From Stagnihabitans tardus (GTDB lineage Bacteria; Pseudomonadota; Alphaproteobacteria; Rhodobacterales; Rhodobacteraceae), in contig NZ_JAABNR010000022.1 of assembly GCF_009925085.1 (NCBI RefSeq), positions 1-55,087 of the forward strand: a stretch of 55,087 nt of DNA. The letters are read 5' to 3'. Positions 16,374-25,484 of this stretch are shown here, piece by piece. Position 1 is the first letter of the stretch. Every line of letters starts with the position of its first letter. The notes under the pieces are model-generated. The model made no database searches. It was not told the DNA's origin and was given only the letters and a program-made list of their open reading frames with translations. The position numbers were made by a program, and so were the translations under genes.

Positions 16374-17267
16374 TCAGGATGATATGCTGAAATAGAAGTC
16401 CTTCAGCGCATTGCCGGTCAGGCGGAGATTGTCCTTCTCATTCTGCTCGGACCGGAACATCACCAGGATGAACAAGAGATCCACGAGGTAAAGCTGGCAG
16501 GCCCGGCCTTCGATGAAGTCACCAAACAGCGCCACCGAGGTCTTTTCATGCTTCCAGGTGATCAGCGCGGTCTCTGCCGCCGTGGCCACGGCAGAGCGGC
16601 GGTCGCTGGTGATGGCGATGGTCCGGGCCCCCGCCTTGCGCGCCAGTTGCAGCGCATCGGCGACGGATTTCGTCTGGCCGGTATGCGAGATCGCAACCAG
16701 GGTCTGTCCCGCCCGCATGGTCGATGCCGTGACGATCTGGCCGTAATCGTCCAGGACGTAAGAGGCCGCCCGCCCCGCCTTGGCGAACAGGTGCGACGCC
16801 TCGAGGCAGATCGAGGCCGCCCCACCCACCCCCATGAAGACGATCTGGTTGGAGGCGCAAAGCGCATCGACGGCCAGGCCAAGCGCCTGCTTGTCCAGGA
16901 AGGCGCGGGTGTCGCGGATGCTGTTGGTCAGGGCGTCGCTCAGCTTCTGGCTGATTTCCAGCGGCTGGTCCGTCTCGCGGATCTCGGCGGGCAGGTTGGG
17001 GATCACCTCGTCATAGGCGCCACCTGCGGCAATCGACAGCTTGAGGTCCTGGTAGCCGCTGTAGCCCAACGAGCGGGAGAGCCGGCTGATCGTCGCCTCG
17101 GAGACGCCGACGGCCTTGGCGAGATCGGTGATGGATTTGTCGAATCGCCGACTGAGGTTCGACAAGATGTAGTCGGCCACGATTTTCTCGGCGTTGCGAA
17201 GCTCCGGATAGGTGTCGTTGATGCGGTCCACAACGGACACGGTTCGTGAAAACTCTTTCTGCTGCAT
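16374..17267 (-). CDS. RpiR/MurR-family transcriptional regulator (HTH + SIS)
   Basis: 297 residues. An N-terminal HTH_6 domain (about 10-85) contains NAEKIVADYIL and AVGVSEATISRLSRSLGYSGYQ, and a SIS sugar-phosphate-binding domain (about 130-260) contains FMGVGGAASICLEASHLF and ISHTGQTKSVADALQLA. Such proteins sense phosphosugars and control catabolic operons. The ATG at 17267 follows GAGGAAGCC; a TTG three bases upstream is possible. It is divergent from the E1alpha-to-E3 operon. A GCAAAAAAT box upstream of that operon recurs before the GlpD-like and kinase genes, suggesting one regulon controlled by this protein. Confidence 0.92.
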   Translation of the reverse strand: MQQKEFSRTVSVVDRINDTYPELRNAEKIVADYILSNLSRRFDKSITDLAKAVGVSEATISRLSRSLGYSGYQDLKLSIAAGGAYDEVIPNLPAEIRETDQPLEISQKLSDALTNSIRDTRAFLDKQALGLAVDALCASNQIVFMGVGGAASICLEASHLFAKAGRAASYVLDDYGQIVTASTMRAGQTLVAISHTGQTKSVADALQLARKAGARTIAITSDRRSAVATAAETALITWKHEKTSVALFGDFIEGRACQLYLVDLLFILVMFRSEQNEKDNLRLTGNALKDFYFSISS

Positions 17268-17412
17268 CAAGGCTTCCTCTCCGTCAAAGGCCTGGTGCCG
17301 GGGTTGTGTAAATCTACTCCGCGGAAAAATGCTGTCCAGTCTATAATTATTTCAGCATGTTAAGGAGGTATTTCCACGCCAAATGGCCCGGGTCCGGTTT
17401 CCGATCAAGCGC

Positions 17413-17428
17413 GCAAAAAATTTTCTCG
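17413..17428 (+). promoter_or_regulatory. Shared box GCAAAAAATTTTCTCG upstream of the E1alpha operon
   Basis: The box is 99 bp upstream of the E1alpha start. GCAAAAAATTTTCT occurs again at 27282 before the kinase operon, and GCAAAAAATCTTTAC occurs on the minus strand at 27211-27197 before the GlpD-like gene. The centre AAAATTTT is self-complementary. Proposed as the RpiR-type operator (inference). Confidence 0.5.
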
Positions 17429-17526
17429 ACTTTGAAACGTCCAATGTGTAGGGTCCAGTTCAGACCGAAGGCAAAGCCGAAAAACGGGCGCTTTGCCGTG
17501 GAGGACGGTCCGAAAGCGAGGAATTC

Positions 17527-18513
17527 ATGCCGAAAAAGCCATCCGCGGGGAACACGCGCCCGCGCGCGCTTCTGGAAAAAATTTACAAGACCGCGAAAAC
17601 CATCCGGGTTTTCGAGTCCGAAGGGATCAAGCTCTACCGTCGGGGCCTGATCCGGGGCTACTTCCACCCCTACCTGGGCCAGGAGGCGATTGCGACCGGG
17701 GCATGCACCGCGCTGAAGGAGGGCGACTACATCGCCTCGACCCATCGGGGCCATGGGCATTGCATCGCGCAGGGCGCCGAGATCAAGAAGATGGTCGCCG
17801 AGCTGCTGCAAAAGAAGACCGGTTACTGCAAGGGCTATGGCGGTTCGATGCATATCGCCGATATCGCCAAGGGCAACCTTGGGGCCAATGGCATCGTCGG
17901 CGCGGGCACGCCCTTGGGCGTGGGCGCGGCCCTGGCCAGCCAGATTCGCGGGTCGGATGCGGTGACGGTGACCTTCACCTCGGACGGGGCCTCGAACAAC
18001 GGCACCTTCCTGGAGGGGCTGAACCTCGCCGCCATCTGGAACCTGAACTTCATCCTGGTGATCGAGAACAACCAATACGCCGTTTCGACCACGATCGAGG
18101 AATCGACCCGCGAGACCGAGCTTTACAAGCGCGGCGAGTCGCTGGGCGTGCCCAGCCGCCGGGTCGATGGCAATGACCCGCTGGCGGTCTACGACGCCAT
18201 CGAGGACTGCGCCAAGCTCTGCCGCGAAGGCAAGGGGCCCTTCCTGATCGAGGCGGTGACCTATCGCCACACCGGCCACCATGTGAACGACCCGGGCAGC
18301 TATATGCCCGACGAGAAGAAGAAGTATTACGCCGAACGCGATCCGGTGAACCGGGCCCGTCAGTATCTCTTGGACATGACCGATCTGACCGAAGCGCAGA
18401 TCGCGGCATTCGACGCGGAGATCGAACAGGAATTCGCCGATGCCGTCACCTTCGCCGAGGCGAGCGGCGAAGTCAGCGTCGAAGAATTCAAAGAGTTTCT
18501 AGAGACTTACTGA
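17527..18513 (+). CDS. 2-oxo-acid/acetoin dehydrogenase E1 component, alpha subunit
   Basis: 328 residues, normal for E1alpha of pyruvate or acetoin dehydrogenase complexes. Typical elements are the N-terminal RVFESEGIKLYRRGLIRGYF, HRGHGHCIAQG, the phosphate-binding GGSMHIAD loop, and the thiamine diphosphate motif SDGASNNGTF to IENN (about 157-180). It oxidatively decarboxylates a 2-oxo acid, or cleaves acetoin, together with the beta subunit 16 bp downstream. Sequence alone does not separate PdhA from AcoA. It opens an operon that also encodes transaldolase-like, E2, transketolase and E3 genes. Its N-terminus is shorter than in mitochondrial-type PdhA. Confidence 0.9.
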   Translation: MPKKPSAGNTRPRALLEKIYKTAKTIRVFESEGIKLYRRGLIRGYFHPYLGQEAIATGACTALKEGDYIASTHRGHGHCIAQGAEIKKMVAELLQKKTGYCKGYGGSMHIADIAKGNLGANGIVGAGTPLGVGAALASQIRGSDAVTVTFTSDGASNNGTFLEGLNLAAIWNLNFILVIENNQYAVSTTIEESTRETELYKRGESLGVPSRRVDGNDPLAVYDAIEDCAKLCREGKGPFLIEAVTYRHTGHHVNDPGSYMPDEKKKYYAERDPVNRARQYLLDMTDLTEAQIAAFDAEIEQEFADAVTFAEASGEVSVEEFKEFLETY

Positions 18514-18529
18514 CCGGGAGGAACGGGTC

Positions 18530-19534
18530 ATGGCTGATCGCGAGATCATGTATCGCGACGCATTGCGCGAAGCGATTGACGAGGAAATGGCTGCGAACGC
18601 CCAGGTGTTCATCATTGGCGAGGGCATTGCCGAACGCGGCGGCTCTTACAAGGTGACCGAGGGGCTTTTGGCCAAGTACGGCAAGAAACGGGTGCGCGAC
18701 ACGCCGATTGCCGAGGCCGGGATGATCGGCGTGGGCGTGGGGGCGGCGATTGCGGGCGCCCGGCCCATCGTGGAGATCCTCTATGTCGATTTCGCCATGC
18801 TGGGCATGGAGATGATCGTCAACCAGGCTGCCAAGTTCCGCCTGATGACCGGCGGCACGGGCCGCGTGCCCTTCATCATGCGGACCCAGGGCGGCACCGG
18901 CGGCGGGGTGGCGGCGCAGCACAGCCAGAGCCTCGAGGCGCTGTTCTACCACATCCCGGGGCTCAAGGTCGTCATGCCCTCGACCCCCTATGACGCCAAG
19001 GGCCTGTTGAAATACGCCCTGCGCCAGGATGACCCGGTGATGTTCCTGGAGCACAAGCACCTTTACATGACCAAGGGCATGGTGCCCGAGGGCGAATATG
19101 TCATCGAATTCGGCAAGGCCGACATCAAGCGCGAAGGCAGTGATGTCACGCTGATCGCCTGGTCGAACATGGTGCCCCGCGCCATGGCAGCGGCGGCGGA
19201 GCTGGCCAAGGACGGCATCTCGGTCGAGGTGGTGGATCCGCGCACGCTCTCGCCCCTGGACACCGGCACGATCCTGGCCTCGGTCGCCAAGACCAAGCGG
19301 GTGGTCATCGTGCAAGAGGCTGTGCGGCGCGGTGGCGTCGCCTCGGATATCGCCAGCATCATCCAGGAGCAGGCCTTCTACGACCTTGATGCGCCCATCA
19401 CCATCGTGGCGGGGCTGAACACGCCGATCCCCTTCAACCTGGAGCTGGAGAAGGCCTCGGTCCCGCAGGTGCCCGACGTGGTGGCCGCGGTCCGCAAGGT
19501 CCTGCACCACGACATCCCCATGGCGGCGGAATGA
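18530..19534 (+). CDS. 2-oxo-acid/acetoin dehydrogenase E1 component, beta subunit
   Basis: 334 residues of the E1beta type: MYRDALREAIDEEM, IGEGIAERGGSYKVTEGL, DTPIAEAGMIGVGVGAA, AAKFRLMTGG, and the C-terminal transketolase_C domain with VVDPRTLSPLDTGTIL. It forms the alpha2beta2 E1 with the upstream gene and feeds the lipoyl E2. GGGAGGAAC precedes the ATG. The next gene starts immediately after the stop, indicating co-translation. The GGTGGGVAAQHSQSLEA region is intact, so the subunit is probably active. Confidence 0.92.
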   Translation: MADREIMYRDALREAIDEEMAANAQVFIIGEGIAERGGSYKVTEGLLAKYGKKRVRDTPIAEAGMIGVGVGAAIAGARPIVEILYVDFAMLGMEMIVNQAAKFRLMTGGTGRVPFIMRTQGGTGGGVAAQHSQSLEALFYHIPGLKVVMPSTPYDAKGLLKYALRQDDPVMFLEHKHLYMTKGMVPEGEYVIEFGKADIKREGSDVTLIAWSNMVPRAMAAAAELAKDGISVEVVDPRTLSPLDTGTILASVAKTKRVVIVQEAVRRGGVASDIASIIQEQAFYDLDAPITIVAGLNTPIPFNLELEKASVPQVPDVVAAVRKVLHHDIPMAAE

Positions 19535-20755
19535 ATGATGGCAAAGCATATCCTTGAAAAGCTGGCCGAAACCAACCCGGAGTGCGAGATCTGGTGGGAC
19601 AGTTCCCCCCTGGTCTATGGCACCTGGCGGAAGAAGCTCCTGGCCTCGGCGCCTGAGGCCAAGCGCGCCGAATGGGAGGCGCAGCTGAACCGGCTGTTCG
19701 ATCCCCAGACCGTGGCGCAGACGGGCGAGATGGGCTTTCGTGGCGTGACGACCAATCCGCCTTTGTGTCTTCAGGCCCTGCAGGACGACCCCGCCTTCTG
19801 GGCGGGCCGGATCGCAGAAGTCGCGGCCCAGATGCGCAACCCGACGGTGGAGGCGGTCTATTGGGCCGTCTACCTGGAGGTCGTGCGCCTTGGCGCCGAG
19901 CAGATCCGCGCGGTCTGGGAGCGCTCGGGGGGGAAATACGGCTATGTCTCGGGCCAGACCGATCCGCGCTTTGTCACCGATTTCGACAAGATGCTGACCC
20001 AGGGGCTGGAGCTGGCGCGGCTGGGGCCGAATGTCATGGTCAAGATCCCCGGATCGAAAGAAGGCTATGACGTGATCGAAGAGCTGACCGCGCGCGGCAT
20101 CTCGACCAACAACACGACCTCTTTCACCGTGCCGCAATACCTGGCCTGCATGAGCGCGGTCAGCCGGGGCCTGGACCGCGCCCGGGCGGCGGGGGTGGAC
20201 CTTGGCAAATGGCGCTCGGTCATCACCCATATGAGTGCGCGTCTGGGCAATATCGGCGACCTGAAGGCCGAGGCCGAATTGCGCGGCCTGTCCTTTACGA
20301 ATGAGGAGATCACGCTGGGCGAGATGGCGGTGCTGAAACGCGCCTATCGCTATGGCAAGGCCAACAACCATCCCTCCAAGATGCTGCAGTGCTCGATGCG
20401 GGTGACGGACGAGGGCGGCAGCGCCTCCAGCCTGCATATCGCGGCGATTGCGGGGTCGGACATGGTCTATACCTGCCCGCCCGGCTATATCGCGCAACTC
20501 ATGGCCGCCGAGGACCGGCTGCCAGAGTTCGACGCCAAGGCGATCGACCGCGACGCCCCGGCAGAGCTGATCGAACGCCTGCGCCGCATCCCCTATTTCC
20601 GCAAGGCCTATGACTTTGACGGGATGCAGCCGAAAGAGTTCGTCTCCTTCGGGGCCTTTGCCGCCACCGCGACGGAATTCGCGGCGGCGACGCGCAAGAC
20701 AGTCGATTTCGTGGCCCGTGTCCTAGAGGACATGCGGGCAGACAACGCGGCCTGA
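19535..20755 (+). CDS. Transaldolase-family protein, long form
   Basis: 406 residues, longer than classical transaldolase (about 317) and typical of a large transaldolase-like group. The family signature VTTNPPL (about 69-75) and the Schiff-base lysine in MVKIPGSKEGYDVIEEL are present, as is NNTTSF further on. Transaldolases move dihydroxyacetone units between sugar phosphates. It starts directly at the E1beta stop and is 10 bp from E2, so it is embedded inside a dehydrogenase-complex operon. This is an unusual position and suggests a sugar-phosphate route that ends in the complex. The acceptor and donor cannot be read from sequence. Confidence 0.85.
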   Translation: MMAKHILEKLAETNPECEIWWDSSPLVYGTWRKKLLASAPEAKRAEWEAQLNRLFDPQTVAQTGEMGFRGVTTNPPLCLQALQDDPAFWAGRIAEVAAQMRNPTVEAVYWAVYLEVVRLGAEQIRAVWERSGGKYGYVSGQTDPRFVTDFDKMLTQGLELARLGPNVMVKIPGSKEGYDVIEELTARGISTNNTTSFTVPQYLACMSAVSRGLDRARAAGVDLGKWRSVITHMSARLGNIGDLKAEAELRGLSFTNEEITLGEMAVLKRAYRYGKANNHPSKMLQCSMRVTDEGGSASSLHIAAIAGSDMVYTCPPGYIAQLMAAEDRLPEFDAKAIDRDAPAELIERLRRIPYFRKAYDFDGMQPKEFVSFGAFAATATEFAAATRKTVDFVARVLEDMRADNAA

Positions 20756-20765
20756 GGGGAACAAC

Positions 20766-21995
20766 ATGGCAAAACCAATTCTGGTGCCTCAGGTCGGGCA
20801 GGATCTGACCGAGGGGCAAATCCTTGAGATCAATGTCAAGGTTGGCGACAAGGTGAAAAAGGGCGATATCGTCGCCACGGTGGAAAGCGAAAAGGCGGCC
20901 TTCGAGGTCGAGGCTTTCGCGGAAGGCACGGTGCTGAAGGTCTGCTATGCGCCCGGCGACTGGGGCAAGGTGCTGGAGCCCCTGCTTTGGGTCGGCGAGG
21001 CGGGCGAGAGCCTGGGCGAGGCCGCCCCCGAACCGGTCGCAGCGGTCTCTGGGGCCGAAGTTGCGGCCCCTGTGGCTCTTGTGGCGGATGGGGCTTTGCG
21101 GTCCTCTCCGCTGGCGCGCAGGCTGGCAGCCTTGGGCAACCTGGACCTGGCCACCGTCAAGGGCAGCGGACCGCGGGGCGCCATCGTGCGCCGCGATGTC
21201 GACAAGGCGCTGGCGGCAAAACCGGCGGCTGTTGCGGCCCCCGTCGCCGCTCCGGCCCCCGTCACGGCTCCGGCGCCCGCAGCGGCCCGCCCCGCGCTGA
21301 TGGCCGCCCCCGACCTGCCCGCGATGGCCGCCGAGGACGTCGAGGTTCCGCATTCCCGGATGCGCCAGGTCATTGCCGACCGGCTCTTGGCCTCCAAGCA
21401 GAATATCCCGCATTTCTACCTGCAAGCCGAGGTCGATGTGACCGACGTGACGCTGCGCCGCAAAGCCTTCAACGAGGCCCATGCCGCGCGGATCACCGTC
21501 AACGACGTGCTGGTGAAATGCGTGGCCCTGACGCTGATGGAGCACCGGGGTCTGAACGTCCATGTCGGCCCCGACCGCATCCTGCGCAAAGGCGCCATCA
21601 ACATCGGCGTGGCGGTCTCGGTGCCCGATGGGCTGATGGTTCCGGTCCTGGCCGAGGCCGACAAGATGGACCTGATGCGCATCTCCTCCGAGACGCGGGC
21701 CTTGGCCGATGCCGCGCGGCGCGGGGTTTCGAAATCGACGGCCAAGGGGACCTTCTCGATCTCGAACCTTGGCATGTTCGGCGTCGATGTCTTCCCGATC
21801 ATCAACCCGCCCGAGGCGGCGATCCTGGGCGTCGGCCCGGCGGTCGAGCAGGTGCGCCCGCTGCGCGGCGGGCTGCACATCCGGCAGATCATGAAGCTGA
21901 CCCTCTCGGCCGATCACCGGGCCGTCGATGGCGCCATGGCGGCGGGCTTCCTGGCCCGGCTGGTCCAGGTGATCGAAGACTTCCGGTTCGAGTAG
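20766..21995 (+). CDS. Dihydrolipoamide acyltransferase E2 component
   Basis: 409 residues with the standard E2 order. One lipoyl domain (1-80) has the attachment lysine at 43 in VESEKAAFE. A peripheral-subunit-binding domain (about 113-150) reads SPLARRLAALGNLDLATVKG then GPRGAIVRRDV. An Ala/Pro-rich linker follows, then the catalytic acyltransferase domain with the active-site motif DHRAVDG near the C-terminus. It accepts the acyl group from E1 and passes it to CoA. Only one lipoyl domain is present, as in AcoC and many bacterial E2s. Confidence 0.92.
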   Translation: MAKPILVPQVGQDLTEGQILEINVKVGDKVKKGDIVATVESEKAAFEVEAFAEGTVLKVCYAPGDWGKVLEPLLWVGEAGESLGEAAPEPVAAVSGAEVAAPVALVADGALRSSPLARRLAALGNLDLATVKGSGPRGAIVRRDVDKALAAKPAAVAAPVAAPAPVTAPAPAAARPALMAAPDLPAMAAEDVEVPHSRMRQVIADRLLASKQNIPHFYLQAEVDVTDVTLRRKAFNEAHAARITVNDVLVKCVALTLMEHRGLNVHVGPDRILRKGAINIGVAVSVPDGLMVPVLAEADKMDLMRISSETRALADAARRGVSKSTAKGTFSISNLGMFGVDVFPIINPPEAAILGVGPAVEQVRPLRGGLHIRQIMKLTLSADHRAVDGAMAAGFLARLVQVIEDFRFE

Positions 21996-22007
21996 AAAGA
22001 CACCCAA

Positions 22008-23996
22008 ATGATGATGACCCAGATGGCCAGCGCCCTGCGCGCGCTGGCGATGGATGCGGTTGAAGAAGCCAATTCCGGCCACCCCGGCATGCCCTTGGGC
22101 TTTGCCGATGTGGCCACCGTGCTTTACGCCGATGTCCTGAAATTCGACCCTTCCGCGCCCGATTGGGCCGACCGCGACCGGCTTGTCCTGTCGGCGGGCC
22201 ATGGGTCCATGCTGCTTTACGGCCTGTTGCACCTGACGGGCTATCCGGGCTGGAACCTGGAGGTCCTGCGCCGCTTCCGCCAACTGGGCTCGCCCGCCGC
22301 AGGGCATCCGGAGTTCGGCCACGGCGCGGGGATCGAGACGACGACCGGTCCCCTGGGCCAGGGGCTTGCCACGGCGGTCGGCATGGCCATGGCCGAGGCG
22401 ATGGACCGCGCCCGCTTTGGCGCCGACCTGGTCGACCACCGGACCTGGGTCATCGCGGGCGACGGCTGTTTGATGGAGGGCATCGCCCAAGAGGCGATCT
22501 CTTTGGCCGGCCATTTGCGCCTGTCGCGACTGATCGTGCTCTTTGACGACAACGGCATCACCATCGACGGCAAGACCTCCCTTGCGACCTCGGAGGATCA
22601 GGCGGCAAGGTTCCGCGCGGCGGGCTGGCGGGTTCTGGCGGCGGATGGCCATGACCCGGTGGCGATCAAGGCGGCTCTGGACGAGGCGGTCACCGACACC
22701 GACCGCCCGACCATGGTGGCCTTCCGCACCCAGATCGGGCGCGGGGCGGGCGACAAGGCGGGGACGGCGAAAAGCCACGGCTCGCCCTTGGGCTGCTCCC
22801 ATATCGCGGCGGCGCGGGCGGCCATGGACTGGCCCCATGCCCCCTTCGTCATCCCGGCAGAGATCACTGACGCCTGGGCCGCCACCAGCCGTCGCGGCAA
22901 ACTCGCGCATATGGAATGGGCCACCCGGCTGCAAAAGCGCCCCCCGGCCGAGCAACAGGCCTTCACCGACCATGTCGCCCGGCGCCTTCCCGACTTTACC
23001 CAAGCCCTTGACGCGGCGGCGTCCGAGTTCCTGGCCTCCGGCAAGCCCCTGGCCACCCGCGCGGCCTCGGGCAAGGTGCTGGAGCATCTGATCCCCCTGG
23101 TGCCTGCCCTGATCGGCGGCTCGGCGGATTTGACCGGGTCGGTGAATACAAGGGTGCCGGGGCATGAGGTGATTGCGGCGGATGCCTTTGGCGGGCGCTT
23201 TGTCCATTGGGGCATCCGCGAACATGGCATGGCGGCGGCGATGAACGGCATGGCGCTGCATGGCGGCTATGTCCCCTATTCCGGCACCTTCCTGGTCTTT
23301 GCGGGCTATATGCTGGGGGCGATGCGGCTTTCGGCCTTGATGGGGCAGAAGGTGGTCTATGTGCTGACCCATGACTCCATCGGTCTGGGCGAGGATGGGC
23401 CGACCCATCAGCCGGTGGAAAGCCTGGCGCAGCTGCGCGCCATGCCCGGCCTGACCGTGCTGCGCCCCGGCGATCCGGTCGAGGTGGCTGAGGCCTGGGG
23501 CGTGGCTCTGGCCCAGCCAGGCCCGGTCGCCCTGGTCCTGTCGCGGCAGGCGGTGCCGGTCCTGCGCAAGGAACTGTCTGCGCATGCTACCGCACGCGGC
23601 GCCTATGTCCTGTCCGAAGCCAAGGGCGGCCCGCGTCAGGTCACGCTGATCGGCACCGGCACGGAATTGGCACTGGCCGTCGAGGCCCAGGCCATCCTGG
23701 CCGCCGAGGGCATCCGGGCCGCCGTGGTCTCCATGCCCAGCATGGAGCTTTTCGCGGCCCAGGACGAGGCCTGGCAAGACGCGGTGCTGGGCCCCTGCGC
23801 CCTGCCGCGCGTCGCGGTCGAGGCGGCCTTGCGCTTTGGCTGGGACAGCGTGCTTGGCCGCAGCGGGCGGTTCGTGGGCATGACGGGCTTTGGCGCCTCG
23901 GGTCCGGCAGAGGCGCTCTATGACCATTTCGGCATCACCGCCGCACAGGTGGCCGAGGCCGCCCGCGCAGCACTCGCAAAAGGGGCAAGGGCATGA
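22008..23996 (+). CDS. tkt: Transketolase
   Basis: 662 residues, full length. Seen: NSGHPGMPLG near the N-terminus, GPLGQGLATAVGMA, the thiamine diphosphate motif GDGCLMEG, the pyrimidine-domain segments GGSADLTGSVNT and FVHWGIREHGMAAAMNG, and the DSIGLGEDGPTHQPVE loop. It transfers two-carbon ketol units and links pentose, tetrose and triose phosphates. It lies 12 bp after E2, and its stop overlaps the E3 start by 4 bp, so it belongs to the same operon. It is probably a pathway-specific isozyme, since housekeeping copies are normally chromosomal. Confidence 0.95.
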   Translation: MMMTQMASALRALAMDAVEEANSGHPGMPLGFADVATVLYADVLKFDPSAPDWADRDRLVLSAGHGSMLLYGLLHLTGYPGWNLEVLRRFRQLGSPAAGHPEFGHGAGIETTTGPLGQGLATAVGMAMAEAMDRARFGADLVDHRTWVIAGDGCLMEGIAQEAISLAGHLRLSRLIVLFDDNGITIDGKTSLATSEDQAARFRAAGWRVLAADGHDPVAIKAALDEAVTDTDRPTMVAFRTQIGRGAGDKAGTAKSHGSPLGCSHIAAARAAMDWPHAPFVIPAEITDAWAATSRRGKLAHMEWATRLQKRPPAEQQAFTDHVARRLPDFTQALDAAASEFLASGKPLATRAASGKVLEHLIPLVPALIGGSADLTGSVNTRVPGHEVIAADAFGGRFVHWGIREHGMAAAMNGMALHGGYVPYSGTFLVFAGYMLGAMRLSALMGQKVVYVLTHDSIGLGEDGPTHQPVESLAQLRAMPGLTVLRPGDPVEVAEAWGVALAQPGPVALVLSRQAVPVLRKELSAHATARGAYVLSEAKGGPRQVTLIGTGTELALAVEAQAILAAEGIRAAVVSMPSMELFAAQDEAWQDAVLGPCALPRVAVEAALRFGWDSVLGRSGRFVGMTGFGASGPAEALYDHFGITAAQVAEAARAALAKGARA

Positions 23997-25432
23997 GCGA
24001 CTATGATGTCATCGTGATCGGCGCGGGGCCGGGCGGCTATGTCGCCGCCATCCGCGCCGCGCAACTTGGGCTGAAGGCCGCCGTGGTCGAACGCGAGCAC
24101 CTCGGCGGCATCTGTCTCAACTGGGGCTGCATCCCGACCAAGGCGCTGCTGAAGTCCGCCGACATGCTGGACAGCGTGCGCCACGCCGCGGAGTTTGGCG
24201 TGACGGTGGGGGCCCCGGTCGCCAACCTGCCCGCCATGGTGCAACGGTCCCGCGAGGTCTCGGCCAAGCTGAACGCCGGGGTCGGCTTCCTGATGGGCAA
24301 GAACAAGATCGACGTGATCTGGGGCGAGGCGAAGGTGACCGCGCCGGGCAGGGTCACCGTGCAGGCGCCCGCGAAACCCGCCGTTCAGCCGCAGCATCCT
24401 GCGCCGAAAAAGACCCTCGGGGCAGGGACCTACAGCGCCAAGCATATCATCCTGGCCACCGGCGCGCGCCCGCGTGTCTTGCCGGGGCTGGAGCCCGATA
24501 GCGACCGCATCTGGACCTATTTCGAGGCGCTGAAGCCCAAGACCCTGCCGAAAAGCCTGATCGTCGTGGGCTCGGGCGCCATCGGCACGGAATTCGCCAG
24601 CTTCTTCGCGCGGCTGGGCACCCAAGTCACCGTCATCGAGGCGATGGACCGCGTCCTGCCCGCCGAAGATGCCGAGATCGCGGCCTTGGCGCGCAAGAGG
24701 CTGGAGAAGACCGGGATCAGCTTCCTGGAAGGCGCCATGGTGGAAAGCGCCCGCAAAACCGCCTCCGAGGTCACGGCGCGGATCAAGCTGAAGGACGGCA
24801 GCACGGTGGAAAAGACCGCCGAAGTCCTGCTCTCTGCCGCCGGTGTCGTGGGCAATGCCGAGGGCCTGGGGCTGGAGGCCCTGGGCGTCACCTTGGACCG
24901 GGGCTGCGTCAAGGTGGATGGCAGGGGCCAATCCTCGGTCCCGGGGATATGGGCGATTGGCGATGTCGCGGGCCCGCCCATGCTGGCGCACAAGGCCAGC
25001 CATGACGCGCTGACCACTCTGGCCGCCATTGCCGGGGAAGAGGTCCATCCCCTGCTCCCCAGCTCGATCCCGCGCTGCACCTATTGCGACCCGCAGATCG
25101 CCTCCATCGGCCTGACCGAGGCGCAGGCGGAGGCCACTGGCCGCAAGCTGCGCATCGGCCGCTTCCCCTTTGCCGCCAATGGCAAGGCGATTGCGATGGG
25201 CGAGGCCGAGGGCCTGGTCAAGGTCATCTTCGACGAGGCGACCGGAGAGCTTCTGGGCGCCCATATGGTCGGGCCCGAGGTGACGGAAATCCTCGCCGCC
25301 CTGTCGATCGGCATGTCGGTCGAGGCGACGGACGAGGCCCTGGCCCAGGCGGTCCTTGCCCATCCGACCCTGTCCGAAAGCCTGCACGAAGCCGTCCTCT
25401 CGGCCCTGGGCCGGGCGATCCATATCGCCTGA
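23993..25432 (+). CDS. lpd: Dihydrolipoamide dehydrogenase (E3)
   Basis: 479 residues. The FAD-binding motif GAGPGGYVAAIRAAQLG is followed by the redox-active disulfide GGICLNWGCIPTK, the NAD-binding GSGAIGTEFASFF, the FAD motif WAIGDVAG and the C-terminal dimer domain with the AHPTLSE histidine. It reoxidises the lipoyl group of E2. It overlaps transketolase by 4 bp and closes the operon before a strong terminator. The internal insertion around 124-145 (Pro/Ala/Gln-rich) is longer than in many relatives but lies in a surface loop region. Confidence 0.95.
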   Translation: MSDYDVIVIGAGPGGYVAAIRAAQLGLKAAVVEREHLGGICLNWGCIPTKALLKSADMLDSVRHAAEFGVTVGAPVANLPAMVQRSREVSAKLNAGVGFLMGKNKIDVIWGEAKVTAPGRVTVQAPAKPAVQPQHPAPKKTLGAGTYSAKHIILATGARPRVLPGLEPDSDRIWTYFEALKPKTLPKSLIVVGSGAIGTEFASFFARLGTQVTVIEAMDRVLPAEDAEIAALARKRLEKTGISFLEGAMVESARKTASEVTARIKLKDGSTVEKTAEVLLSAAGVVGNAEGLGLEALGVTLDRGCVKVDGRGQSSVPGIWAIGDVAGPPMLAHKASHDALTTLAAIAGEEVHPLLPSSIPRCTYCDPQIASIGLTEAQAEATGRKLRIGRFPFAANGKAIAMGEAEGLVKVIFDEATGELLGAHMVGPEVTEILAALSIGMSVEATDEALAQAVLAHPTLSESLHEAVLSALGRAIHIA

Positions 25433-25455
25433 CCCGATTTCTCCTCCCAAACTCA

Positions 25456-25484
25456 GGCGGCCCCGGCGATGGGGCCGCCCTTTT
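25456..25484 (+). terminator. Terminator between the E3 and GlpD-like genes
   Basis: GGCGGCCCC and GGGGCCGCC form a perfect 9-bp stem around a short loop, followed by TTTT. It ends the plus-strand operon, and the two genes converge here with only 51 bp between them. Confidence 0.85.

Noticed and set aside
18488-20497. 669-codon minus-strand frame
   Set aside because: It is antisense to E1beta and transaldolase, and its composition is that of a GC-rich shadow frame.
20499-23927. 1142-codon minus-strand frame
   Set aside because: It is a shadow of the E2 and transketolase genes, rich in Arg, His, Gln and Gly, with no family features.
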